From Devosia sp. 2618 (GTDB lineage: Bacteria > Pseudomonadota > Alphaproteobacteria > Rhizobiales > Devosiaceae): a DNA stretch of 64,000 nt. The position numbers and the translations under genes were made by a program. Below, in pieces: positions 8,921-16,589 of this stretch. The DNA lies in contig NZ_JBEPOO010000001.1 of assembly GCF_040546815.1 (NCBI RefSeq), positions 3,658,001-3,722,000 on the forward strand. The letters are read 5' to 3'. Every line of letters starts with the position of its first letter. Position 1 is the first letter of the stretch. The notes under the pieces were generated by a model, which worked only from the letters and a program-made list of their open reading frames with translations, did not search any database and was not told the DNA's origin.

Positions 8921-10720
8921 ATGGCGTTCGGAAGCAAAGCCAATAACGTTGTACTCAATACCGCGGCCGCCCCCTTGCGGGCAGCGCTCTACCTGCGCGT
9001 CTCGACGGGCCGGCAAGCCAAGCATGACGTGAGCTTGCCTTCTCAGCGCAAGCTCAACACAGACTTCTGCGAGCGTGGCGGCTGGACCGTCGTTGATGAA
9101 TATGTCGAACCGGGGCTGACCGCCACCGACGACCGACGCCCGGCGTTTCAGGCCATGATCGATCGTGCCTGCGACCCCGACCATCCCTATGACGTGATCG
9201 TCGTCCATGCGTTTTCTCGGTTCTATCGGGACGGCGCGGCTATGGAACTGGTCATCCGGAAATTGCGCAAGCACGGCGTCGAAGTCGCCTCGGTCACCCA
9301 ACCTAGCAGCGACGATCCCTCAGGCGCCATGATCCGCCAGATCATCGGCATTTTCGATGAATATACCTCCAAGGAAAATGGGCGGCAGGTGACGCGCGCC
9401 ATGACCGAGAATGCCCGCCAGGGGTTCTGGAACGGCGCCGCGCCGCCGTTGGGCTACACTATCGTCGAAGCGGAACGCCGCGGCCAGAAAATCAAGAAGA
9501 AACTCGCTATCGATCCGGTCGAAGCTGAAACCGTGCGGCTGATTTTCCGGCTGTATCTGGAGGGCGACCCGGCCACGGCCAAGCCGCCCATGGGTATCAA
9601 GGAAGCGGTAAAATGGCTCAACAGCCACGGCTATCGCACCAAGAAAGGCGGCACCTTCGGTGTCGGGCCAGTCCATCACATCCTCACCAACAAAGCCTAT
9701 GTAGGGCGCTGGCACTATCATTCGCGCAATTCTAAGTCCGGTGGGAAACACCCCGCAGGCGAAGTCGTCGAAGTGCCGGTGCCGGCCATCATTGAGGATT
9801 CCGTGTTCGCGGCAGTCGAGGCCAAGCTCGCTGCCAACAATCCTCGCGTCAGTCCGGTCCGTGCCGTCAGCGGCCCGATCCTGCTCACCACGATCGCCAC
9901 GTGCTCCCATTGCGGCGGCGGCATGACCCAGCGCACAGGCACTTCGTCCACCGGGCGCGTCTACGCCTACTACACTTGCGCCACCCGCGCCCAGAAGGGA
10001 CCGACGGCCTGCAAGGGCAATACGATCCCTATGGCCTATCTGGATGACATGGTTCTCAAAGCATTGAATGAGAAGCTGTTCGCGCCGGAACGGTTGGCCG
10101 GCCTGCTCACCGCCATAGCTGCCAAGCGCTCAGAGCGCGCGGAAGCTCATAGTGCCCGGCTTGTGGCGCTGCAGGTTGAGGCCGACACTGCCAAAGAGCG
10201 GCTGCAACGTCTCTACGCATTGGTCGAAGACGGCCTTGCCGAAATGGATGACCTGCTGCGCGAACGCATCACCATGCTGAAAGCCGACCGTGAGAAGGCG
10301 CAGGCCGCCCTGGATCGGGCGCGCCGGGAGGTCGGCGGCGAAGCAGCGCTTGACCCCGAAAAGATCGCCGCCTTCTCCAGGCTGATGCGAGGGGTTTTGG
10401 AGAACGCCGACAACCCGACGCGCAAGGCCTATCTGCGTTCTCTGCTGACCGTGGAAGTCGGTCCGGAAAAGGTCCGCATCATGGGCAGCCGCGAAACGCT
10501 GTTTGCCGCCGCCAATGCCACCGATTCTTCAGGTGAAATAGTTCAGTTTTCTGGACTGAAATGGCGCGCCTCGATGCCGAAACCTCGAACGAACTGTTTG
10601 AGACTTTGGCTGAATGGAACGCTCATCTTGCGCACCGGAAATCACATGATTTCCCGGTGCCGCCATGTCCGTAGCGCCATCCTTCAACAAAACCGCTGCG
10701 GCTCCCCGGCTATCCGCTAA
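8921..10720 (+). CDS. Large serine recombinase (element A integrase) with a junction-generated tail
   Basis: This 599-residue protein has a resolvase domain with catalytic Ser28 in YLRVSTGRQ, then the Recombinase domain around GYRTKKGGTFGV. A zinc ribbon follows (CSHCGGG ... YYTC ... TACKG), and a coiled coil lies at about 400-470. This is the architecture of large serine integrases. The frame crosses the shared core at residues 548-550 (W-R-A) and then runs 49 more residues into the left end of element B. Next to the tRNA-Arg gene it would stop after L-R-D-S-N-S, at about 556 residues. The last 49 residues are therefore probably a by-product of tandem insertion and overlap the mobC start. 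The gene is preceded by a gap of about 115 bases and is probably transcribed separately. Confidence 0.88.
   Translation: MAFGSKANNVVLNTAAAPLRAALYLRVSTGRQAKHDVSLPSQRKLNTDFCERGGWTVVDEYVEPGLTATDDRRPAFQAMIDRACDPDHPYDVIVVHAFSRFYRDGAAMELVIRKLRKHGVEVASVTQPSSDDPSGAMIRQIIGIFDEYTSKENGRQVTRAMTENARQGFWNGAAPPLGYTIVEAERRGQKIKKKLAIDPVEAETVRLIFRLYLEGDPATAKPPMGIKEAVKWLNSHGYRTKKGGTFGVGPVHHILTNKAYVGRWHYHSRNSKSGGKHPAGEVVEVPVPAIIEDSVFAAVEAKLAANNPRVSPVRAVSGPILLTTIATCSHCGGGMTQRTGTSSTGRVYAYYTCATRAQKGPTACKGNTIPMAYLDDMVLKALNEKLFAPERLAGLLTAIAAKRSERAEAHSARLVALQVEADTAKERLQRLYALVEDGLAEMDDLLRERITMLKADREKAQAALDRARREVGGEAALDPEKIAAFSRLMRGVLENADNPTRKAYLRSLLTVEVGPEKVRIMGSRETLFAAANATDSSGEIVQFSGLKWRASMPKPRTNCLRLWLNGTLILRTGNHMISRCRHVRSAILQQNRCGSPAIR
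10560..10570. other. Attachment-site core between elements A and B
   Basis: AATGGCGCGCC is identical to 28759-28769 at the tRNA-Arg 3' end, and one more base upstream matches after a single mismatch. It sits at the exact 3' end of the canonical recombinase A frame and at the point where base composition changes. Confidence 0.6.
10624..10659 (+). other. Candidate origin of transfer (oriT) of element B
   Basis: CACCGGAAATCA (10633-10644) and TGATTTCCCGGTG (10647-10659) form an inverted repeat that is perfect except for one extra base. It sits directly before mobC. CATCTTGCG just upstream resembles the ATCCTG-type nic region of MobP plasmids such as RP4. There is no T-tract, which argues against a terminator. 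The nic position is inference. Confidence 0.5.
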
Positions 10721-11084
10721 ACGTCCCGCACCCTTTTCGATAAGACTGAGCGATACTGACCGCGCCCGCTTAGCTTTGGAGGCTGCAGGCGCTCCGCTGG
10801 GCGCATATATAAAGTCTAAACTCCTTGATGGGATGCCTGCGGGGCGCAAGCGCCGGAAGGTCCTGACCATAGAGGACAGGGAGGCGCTTGCGCGGGCACT
10901 GGCGCTGCTTGGTCGCTCCGATCTTCTGCGCTCCTTGCAGGACATGGCTCGCGCTGCCGAAATCGGCGCGCTCGTTATCACCCCGGAAACCGAAGCCGAA
11001 CTGCACGACGCGATTGTCGCCGTACAGGATATTCGCAGCGCCATTCTGGAAGCCCTCGGCCACCGCAATGGAGGCTGGGCATGA
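10665..11084 (+). CDS. MobC-like relaxosome accessory protein
   Basis: This 139-residue basic protein has a ribbon-helix-helix-like N-terminal part (PFSIRLSDTDRARLALEAAG followed by A-P-L-G-A-Y-I-K-S-K-L) and a helical C-terminal part. This matches the MobC/MbeC group of plasmid mobilization proteins, which bind oriT and assist strand opening for the relaxase. Its stop overlaps the relaxase start as ATGA, so the two are co-translated. The start at 10665 lies inside the junction-made tail of recombinase A, another sign that the tail is not ancestral. A near-perfect inverted repeat lies immediately upstream. Confidence 0.8.
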   Translation: MSVAPSFNKTAAAPRLSAKRPAPFSIRLSDTDRARLALEAAGAPLGAYIKSKLLDGMPAGRKRRKVLTIEDREALARALALLGRSDLLRSLQDMARAAEIGALVITPETEAELHDAIVAVQDIRSAILEALGHRNGGWA

Positions 11085-12352
11085 TCCTCAAAGCCTCACA
11101 GCGCGGCGCCGGTCAGGATTTGGCGGCGCACCTGATGAAGATGGATGACAATGAGCATCTGTCTGTCCATGAGCTGCGGGGCTTTGCCTCCGACACTCTG
11201 CATGGCGCTTTCCGCGAAGCGGAGGCGATCAGCAAGGGCACGAAGTGCCGCCAGTATCTTTTCTCACTGTCACTCTCTCCGCCTTCCGACGCCCGTGTGC
11301 GGGTTGAAGACTTCGAGGCTGCCATCGAGCGCATCGAAAAACGCCTCGATCTGGAAGGCCAGCCGCGCGCGATTGTCTTCCATGAAAAAGAAGGCCGCCG
11401 CCATGCGCATTGCGTGTGGAGCCGCATCGATGCCGAGACGATGACGGCGCGGCAGATGTCCTTCTTCAAAACCAAGCTCACCGGAATTTCCCGCGACCTT
11501 TACCTCGAACATGGGTGGACCATGCCTCAGGGACTTCTCGATGCGTCCATGCGCGATCCGACCAACTTCACCCTTGCCGAATGGCAACAGGCAAAACGGC
11601 AAGGCGTCGATCCCCGCCTGATCAAGCAGGTTGGACAGGCCTGCTGGAAAGGCGCGGATTCCTTCAAAGCCTTTACGGGCGCTATGCAATCGCACGGCCT
11701 GCATCTGGCCGCAGGGGATCGGCGCGGCATCGTGGTCGTCGATTATCAGGGTGAGGTTTATTCGCTCGCCCGCGTCCTGAACTGCAAGGCGCGCGATATC
11801 GAAAAGCGCTTCTATCTCCCCGAGGATTTGGACGGGGTCGATCAGGTCAAGGCGGATATCGCAAAGCGCATGACGCCCGCAATCCGGCGTCATATCGAAG
11901 AAGCCAGAAAGGCTTTCGAAAAGCGCTCTGCCGAGCTTGGCGAGAAGAAAGCCGCGATGACGGACGCGCACCGCACGGAACGCGCGGCGCTCAACACCCG
12001 GCACACCACGCAATGGGAAATGGAATCCCGCGAACGGGCCGCGCGCCTGCCAACGGGCCTGCGGGGGCTGTGGCATCGGATCACAGGAAAATATCAGGAA
12101 GCGCGCCGCACCAATGAACTGGAAGCGGAAGGCACGCGACTGCGTCATGCGCAGGAACGGCAAGACCTGATCGATGTGCAGCGGGAACGCCGCGCCGTCC
12201 TTCAGGCGGAATTCAAAGACCTTCGAAGCGCTCAGGCGAAGCAGCTCCTAGAGCTGCGCGGCGATATCGGGCGCTTTCTCAAATTCACGCGGCAACACCA
12301 AACGCAGGCCCGCTCGCGTGAACATTCCATCGGCCTGCGCCTCGATTTTTAA
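11081..12352 (+). CDS. MobP-type relaxase (mobilization nuclease)
   Basis: This 423-residue protein has an N-terminal relaxase domain ending in the histidine motif HEKEGRRHAHCVWSR (about residues 106-120), the 3-His metal site of VirD2/MobP relaxases. The catalytic tyrosine is not certain by eye, because the N-terminus (MILKASQRGAGQDLAAHLM) lacks an obvious one. Candidates lie later, so the catalytic residue may be unusual. The C-terminal third is a long charged helical region with many Arg and Glu, probably coiled coil. It overlaps mobC by 4 bases and is followed by the small membrane protein after 15 bases. It should nick oriT and pilot the strand through a helper channel. Confidence 0.85.
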   Translation: MILKASQRGAGQDLAAHLMKMDDNEHLSVHELRGFASDTLHGAFREAEAISKGTKCRQYLFSLSLSPPSDARVRVEDFEAAIERIEKRLDLEGQPRAIVFHEKEGRRHAHCVWSRIDAETMTARQMSFFKTKLTGISRDLYLEHGWTMPQGLLDASMRDPTNFTLAEWQQAKRQGVDPRLIKQVGQACWKGADSFKAFTGAMQSHGLHLAAGDRRGIVVVDYQGEVYSLARVLNCKARDIEKRFYLPEDLDGVDQVKADIAKRMTPAIRRHIEEARKAFEKRSAELGEKKAAMTDAHRTERAALNTRHTTQWEMESRERAARLPTGLRGLWHRITGKYQEARRTNELEAEGTRLRHAQERQDLIDVQRERRAVLQAEFKDLRSAQAKQLLELRGDIGRFLKFTRQHQTQARSREHSIGLRLDF

Positions 12353-12367
12353 ACAGGGAGTGTTACT

Positions 12368-12871
12368 ATGAACAACAATAATTCCGAAGTGAACGGCACG
12401 GTCATTGCCCTCACACTGGTCGCCGTCGGCTTCGCCTACATGGCCATCTTCGCTGTTGCTTTCCTCTCGCTCTATTCGATCTTCATGAGTTTCGTTGCGT
12501 TCCGGGCATGGAACAAGCCGTTCAAATTCATAAAATGGATGATCTACCCGGCGGAAGCCCGCGCCTATGTCTATAGCGGCATCGCGGGCGCGTTCGCTGC
12601 GCCGTTCCTTGCTGCTCTCGCCAGCAGCATGTGGAAGTTCCGTATCGAAGATCAGTATATCTGGATGATCATGCTGGCGGGCTACGGCATCGCCTCGAAT
12701 ATCTCCGCATGGATCACGAACCAGATGGAGGCAGATATCATCGCGGACTATCACGCGAAAAATCCTCCTCCCGTTATTCCTGCAGAGTCTGCCCCGAGCA
12801 ATGACAACGACAAGGATGCGCAGCAAGCCTCCTTTGAGTTTGCAAGCTGGGACGATGAGGAAAAGCGCTAG
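12368..12871 (+). CDS. Small polytopic membrane protein, probable partner of the coupling ATPase
   Basis: This 167-residue protein has three hydrophobic segments, at about residues 11-38, 58-82 and 90-112, followed by a hydrophilic C-terminus rich in Asp, Glu and Asn. It lies between the relaxase and the coupling ATPase, and its TAG stop shares a base with the GTG start of the next gene. The downstream VirD4-like ATPase has no membrane segments of its own. This protein may therefore supply the missing membrane anchor, which is inference from order and topology. No named family is recognised. Confidence 0.65.
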   Translation: MNNNNSEVNGTVIALTLVAVGFAYMAIFAVAFLSLYSIFMSFVAFRAWNKPFKFIKWMIYPAEARAYVYSGIAGAFAAPFLAALASSMWKFRIEDQYIWMIMLAGYGIASNISAWITNQMEADIIADYHAKNPPPVIPAESAPSNDNDKDAQQASFEFASWDDEEKR

Positions 12872-13098
12872 TGCGCCAGCTCTCTGAAATCTTCCAGTTC
12901 CTCTGGATGTTTGAATCCCAGCATCACCAGCGTCTCGCATGGCGGGACGCTGAGGAAATGCGGGTAGCCAGAGCGCGGGCAGAGTCCCGCGCCGAGGCAC
13001 AGCAGAAAAGCATGATGAATGCCAACCCGAGCGGCGAGCTTGGTCACTCGGCTTTCAATGATGAAGACGCTTTGCGCAAATCTGGATTGATCGAATGA
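12871..13098 (+). CDS. Small helical protein between membrane protein and coupling ATPase
   Basis: This 75-residue protein starts with GTG at 12871, overlapping the preceding stop by one base, and its own stop overlaps the next start by 4 bases. Residues 1-20 (RQLSEIFQFLWMFESQHHQ) are amphipathic and the middle is a charged helix rich in Arg, Ala and Glu. It is real by its overlap on both sides. Its function is unknown, perhaps a bridge between the membrane protein and the ATPase. Confidence 0.6.
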   Translation: MRQLSEIFQFLWMFESQHHQRLAWRDAEEMRVARARAESRAEAQQKSMMNANPSGELGHSAFNDEDALRKSGLIE

Positions 13099-14489
13099 AG
13101 AACCCCAGCGAGTACAAAAACCTGCGCAAAGGCATTGAACTCGGCTTCTTTAATGGGAAACCGATTGTCTATGATGGAACCGAACCTGTCGCCATCGATG
13201 CGCAGGCGGGTAAAGGAAAGCTCACGCGTTTTCTTGGTCCCAATCTGGTGTCGCCACGCACTGCCCATCTAACGAAAATCATCACAGACCCGAAAGACGC
13301 AGAGCTTGCGTGGGTGTCCTGGAAAACGCTTGAGCGGCAAGGCTACCGCGTCCGTTTCATCAATCCCGGTAATCTCTATGGCTATCCATCCGATAGCTAC
13401 AATATCAGCACCCGCGTTATCGAGATTGCGGCGCGGCCTGAAATGCTCGGCATACTGAATGAAGCCGCCTATGACGCAGCGAGCTATCTTGTCCCCATCG
13501 ATCCAAACCCTGCGCATCGCTGGATCGGGCAAGGCACGCGCACAGCCTTCGCGCTCTATAATACGATTACGGCGCGCTTTCCGTCTGAACGCTGGCCCTG
13601 CACACCGGGCGGGCTATGGGATTTCTTTGGACGCTCGGCGGATGAAATTGCCGATGATCTTCTTCTCTGGGCCAGCGATAACCGCATGGAAAATCATTCA
13701 GGCATGTGCAGGCAGATTGCGGGCCTGACTGCTTCAACTGACCAATGGAATGCGTATTCCTCAATGATTATTGAGCGCCTGCAAGCTTTTCAGCCCGGCG
13801 CTGCCGCCCGCCGTGTGACAGAGTATAACTCGTTCGATCCTGCTGAGATGAAAACCACGCCCACGGCGCTATTTATCATAGGCTCGGCAACATCAGACAG
13901 CAGCCGCACCTTTGTCGGCGCGATGACAGCGGCAATCGTGCAGCGGTTTGTGACGGCGCATGGCCCATTGCGCGCGCTGGTGGTGGGCGAAGAATGGGGC
14001 CAGCTCTATGTCTCCAACTTCCATGAAATCCTAACGCTCTACCGTGAGGGCGGTATCAACTTTCTCGGCGTATTCCAGAACGCCGCTGCGCAGATTGAAT
14101 CGCGCTACGGGCGTGAAACTTCGCGCCTCTGGAAGAAAGCTGTCGCGCATACCCTTTATCGCGGCCTGCCGGACGATCAGACGCTAAAAGATATTGAGCA
14201 CCGCTCAGGCAAAACCTCGGTGATGGTGCGCGGCTTCAACGTGAACAATAATCAGGTCAATGGCTCCGGTGACAACCTCGTGGAGCAATCCCGCCCGCTC
14301 TTGCAGGTGGAAGATATTCGCGCGGCCACAGGTGGTAGCAAAGCCTTGCTGGAGTCCCGTGATCAGGGGTTTTTCACGGTGGAAATGCCGAATTTCTGGG
14401 AGCGGCCGGAACTAGAAGGTCTTTTGCGCGACGTACGTTGCAAACCAGAAAAGCACAAGTGGCTCGAAAGAAATACCAGAACAACATGA
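13095..14489 (+). CDS. VirD4/TraG-like coupling ATPase lacking membrane segments
   Basis: This 464-residue protein shows the VirD4 pattern. A Walker A-type AQAGKGKLTRFLGPNL lies at about residues 36-51 (the family usually has GxxGSGKG), then IITDPKDAELAW, corresponding to the conserved VTDPKGEL segment. An acidic VVGEEWGQL follows in the Walker B/TraG recognition region, then REGGINFLGVFQN. Full-length VirD4 proteins begin with two membrane helices that are absent here. The protein opens directly with the ATPase domain. It ends the mobC-relaxase-membrane-small-ATPase operon with 4-base overlaps and should link the relaxosome to a helper secretion channel. Confidence 0.85.
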   Translation: MKNPSEYKNLRKGIELGFFNGKPIVYDGTEPVAIDAQAGKGKLTRFLGPNLVSPRTAHLTKIITDPKDAELAWVSWKTLERQGYRVRFINPGNLYGYPSDSYNISTRVIEIAARPEMLGILNEAAYDAASYLVPIDPNPAHRWIGQGTRTAFALYNTITARFPSERWPCTPGGLWDFFGRSADEIADDLLLWASDNRMENHSGMCRQIAGLTASTDQWNAYSSMIIERLQAFQPGAAARRVTEYNSFDPAEMKTTPTALFIIGSATSDSSRTFVGAMTAAIVQRFVTAHGPLRALVVGEEWGQLYVSNFHEILTLYREGGINFLGVFQNAAAQIESRYGRETSRLWKKAVAHTLYRGLPDDQTLKDIEHRSGKTSVMVRGFNVNNNQVNGSGDNLVEQSRPLLQVEDIRAATGGSKALLESRDQGFFTVEMPNFWERPELEGLLRDVRCKPEKHKWLERNTRTT

Positions 14490-14617
14490 ATTAGCATTGC
14501 CCGGATTAGAAAATCCTAATCAGTATCAACACGTTATATCGAAAGTTGGCGTTATTTTATAGTTACAGCCTCAAAGTCTATTGGTAACTTGACGGCTAAA
14601 CAGATGCTGGGGGATCC

Positions 14618-16585
14618 ATGTTAGAAGCGCCATTAAGAGACCTACTCGCGACACAAATTGCCATCCTTGAAGATGGACTTGAGGTTATTGAGATTGAGCA
14701 ATACCTGCCAAGTACGATCGGAACACGAAGTTTCATAGATATCCTGGCAAGGGATAAGCGTGGCCGTTGGGTACTGATCGAACTCAAAAGGAGTGACGCG
14801 GCCGCGCGCGACGCGATACATGAAATACACAAGTACGTGGAGGCCGTTAAAAGCCATCTGGGGGCGCGGGATGATGAGATACGCACCCTAGTTGTTTCAA
14901 CAGACTGGAAGGAATTGCTCGTTCCTTTCTCGCGTTTTTTTCACGACACTCCTATCTCGATTCTCGGCGTAAAGCTCACAGTCGATGACGCAGGGGGCGT
15001 GCTTTCAGCAGAGAACGTTGAACCGCTACCTTTCAACGCCGGGCGCGTACTTTCACCTTGGCATGAGATCAGCCTGTACTCGAGCCATGAGCGACTGTTG
15101 GAAGGTATCGCCAGCTATGATTTCAGTTGTAATGCCAAAGGCATCAAAGATTACATCATGTTAGAGATGGTTGCGCCGGATGGCTTTTACGATCGTGCCG
15201 TCTGGGCGCTCGTTCACAACCTAAATGTAAACAGAGAACAACCGAATCCTCCCTCTGAAGCAGATCTGAACAAAGCTCGTGATGAATTGGAACGCCTTGA
15301 GCACATGATCTATTTTGTTCCGCAATTACAAACAGCCGAAGAGTATCTGGACATGATGTCGGCAAGCCCTGATTTGTATGAAGAAGCTCAGGGGTTTTTT
15401 GAACAAATGGAGGGAGATGAGCTTCTGAACTCGCTCCAGGGCTATGCCTTCGACGCAGATCCTAGAGTGGACCGCGATCATTTCGAAATTGGCTATCCAG
15501 CGAAATTCAAAGGTACGCTACTCGAAGATGAAAAGTGGTCTATAAAACACGTACATAGACGGGGTGCATTCGCCCGAAATACGGTACTGACCGACGATAC
15601 AATTTTAGGAGAGATTGCCGGTGAGGCCGGTACATCAGGTCAGGGCCTAAAGCGCTCCATATTGCTTTCTGACCGTGCCGAGCTGAGTCAGCTTATCAAA
15701 GATCTTGGGGAGGCTCTTCCTAATAACCCTGTGTGGGAATCTTCACTCAAAGCACAGCTGCAGGAGGCAAAAGAGGAGTTTCCTGACTGCTCGGCAGACA
15801 TTTCTGTATTCGCACCATCCACAGGAATTATCACATTACTTTTTGCTACATCTAAGGACGATGGCGTCCTTTACGTCCCATCATATTCTTTGGTCGTTCG
15901 TAATGGCGATGCGATATCGAGAATATATGTTGGAGAGCTGTCAGGATCAGATAACGATGCACGCTCGCCCTCTACGTTTCTTGACATCATCAACAAGTAT
16001 TATGGCGGAGATATAGGTCTTCTCACCATGTCAATGACGTGGGGTGGGTACGAAGCCCGGGATATCGACATTCTCGACGATCTTGGTCTCATATATTCCA
16101 GCTTCCGATGTGACTTTTCTGGTGATAACCGCCAGATAATGCGCATGGTGAATGGCCGCTGGAAAGCGGCCAACAACACCGCGCCGCTTGCTGCATTCAA
16201 TGGGTACCTTGAACGCAATAGCGATCTCATCCGTACCATCTATTATAAGCTCGCACCCCGAACCGGGCCGATATGCGATGGCAGTTCAGCTGATAAAATG
16301 CTGGCAGAGCTGGTGGACGATGAAAACGTCGCCAGAGGTAAGTATTACGAGGGTGGCCCGGAGCAGTGCGACCTTTGCCTCATACCTTTAGACCACGAAA
16401 CATATGCCTCTGACGGTCGCGTTGATGGAAAAGCAGCCTGGGCAAACATGTGCGCTGACTGCACTGTTTATCATGGCGCTGGCATCGCATGGGGAACCGG
16501 ACAGCTATATCGAAAAGAACCAGATGGGCGCTGGCTGCAGGTGGCCGGAGGTCCTCCCCCGGGTGAAGGGGAGGATAGCCTCTAA
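14618..16585 (+). CDS. NucS-like PD-(D/E)XK nuclease with C-terminal zinc ribbon, putative defence protein
   Basis: This 655-residue protein has a nuclease core at residues 35-75 with Asp41, Glu55 and Lys57 (FIDILARDKRG ... IELKR). It is followed by a helix with Q/H-like and Tyr positions, matching the NucS/DUF91 type of PD-(D/E)XK domain. A long middle region (about 150-570) is not recognised. Near the end, C584-x2-C587 and C612-x2-C615 form a likely zinc ribbon. It is separated from the coupling gene by 128 low-GC bases, so it probably has its own promoter. It ends only 4 bases from the convergent helicase gene. Low GC and a place among nucleases suggest horizontally acquired defence, but the target is unknown. 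Confidence 0.65.
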   Translation: MLEAPLRDLLATQIAILEDGLEVIEIEQYLPSTIGTRSFIDILARDKRGRWVLIELKRSDAAARDAIHEIHKYVEAVKSHLGARDDEIRTLVVSTDWKELLVPFSRFFHDTPISILGVKLTVDDAGGVLSAENVEPLPFNAGRVLSPWHEISLYSSHERLLEGIASYDFSCNAKGIKDYIMLEMVAPDGFYDRAVWALVHNLNVNREQPNPPSEADLNKARDELERLEHMIYFVPQLQTAEEYLDMMSASPDLYEEAQGFFEQMEGDELLNSLQGYAFDADPRVDRDHFEIGYPAKFKGTLLEDEKWSIKHVHRRGAFARNTVLTDDTILGEIAGEAGTSGQGLKRSILLSDRAELSQLIKDLGEALPNNPVWESSLKAQLQEAKEEFPDCSADISVFAPSTGIITLLFATSKDDGVLYVPSYSLVVRNGDAISRIYVGELSGSDNDARSPSTFLDIINKYYGGDIGLLTMSMTWGGYEARDIDILDDLGLIYSSFRCDFSGDNRQIMRMVNGRWKAANNTAPLAAFNGYLERNSDLIRTIYYKLAPRTGPICDGSSADKMLAELVDDENVARGKYYEGGPEQCDLCLIPLDHETYASDGRVDGKAAWANMCADCTVYHGAGIAWGTGQLYRKEPDGRWLQVAGGPPPGEGEDSL

Positions 16586-16589
16586 TAGT

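Larger units (their letters stand above)
1..10570. mobile_element. Element A: MobF-type mobilizable or conjugative element, left end outside window
   Basis: This stretch has host-like high GC. It carries a DNA-transfer set (ParA-like ATPase, membrane protein, coupling protein, MobF relaxase) followed by a large serine recombinase at its right end. The right boundary is placed at the 11-base core at 10560-10570, which is shared with the tRNA-Arg 3' end at 28759-28769. The recombinase frame crosses the core. If followed by the tRNA sequence it would read W-R-A-L-R-D-S-N-S-stop, the kind of ending expected of a recombinase gene abutting a tRNA. Mating-pair genes are not in the window and may lie to the left. 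The left end cannot be seen. Confidence 0.7.

Noticed and set aside
1..10570. Complete conjugative type IV secretion system in element A
   Set aside because: No VirB/Trb-type channel genes are in the window. Only coupling protein and relaxase are present.
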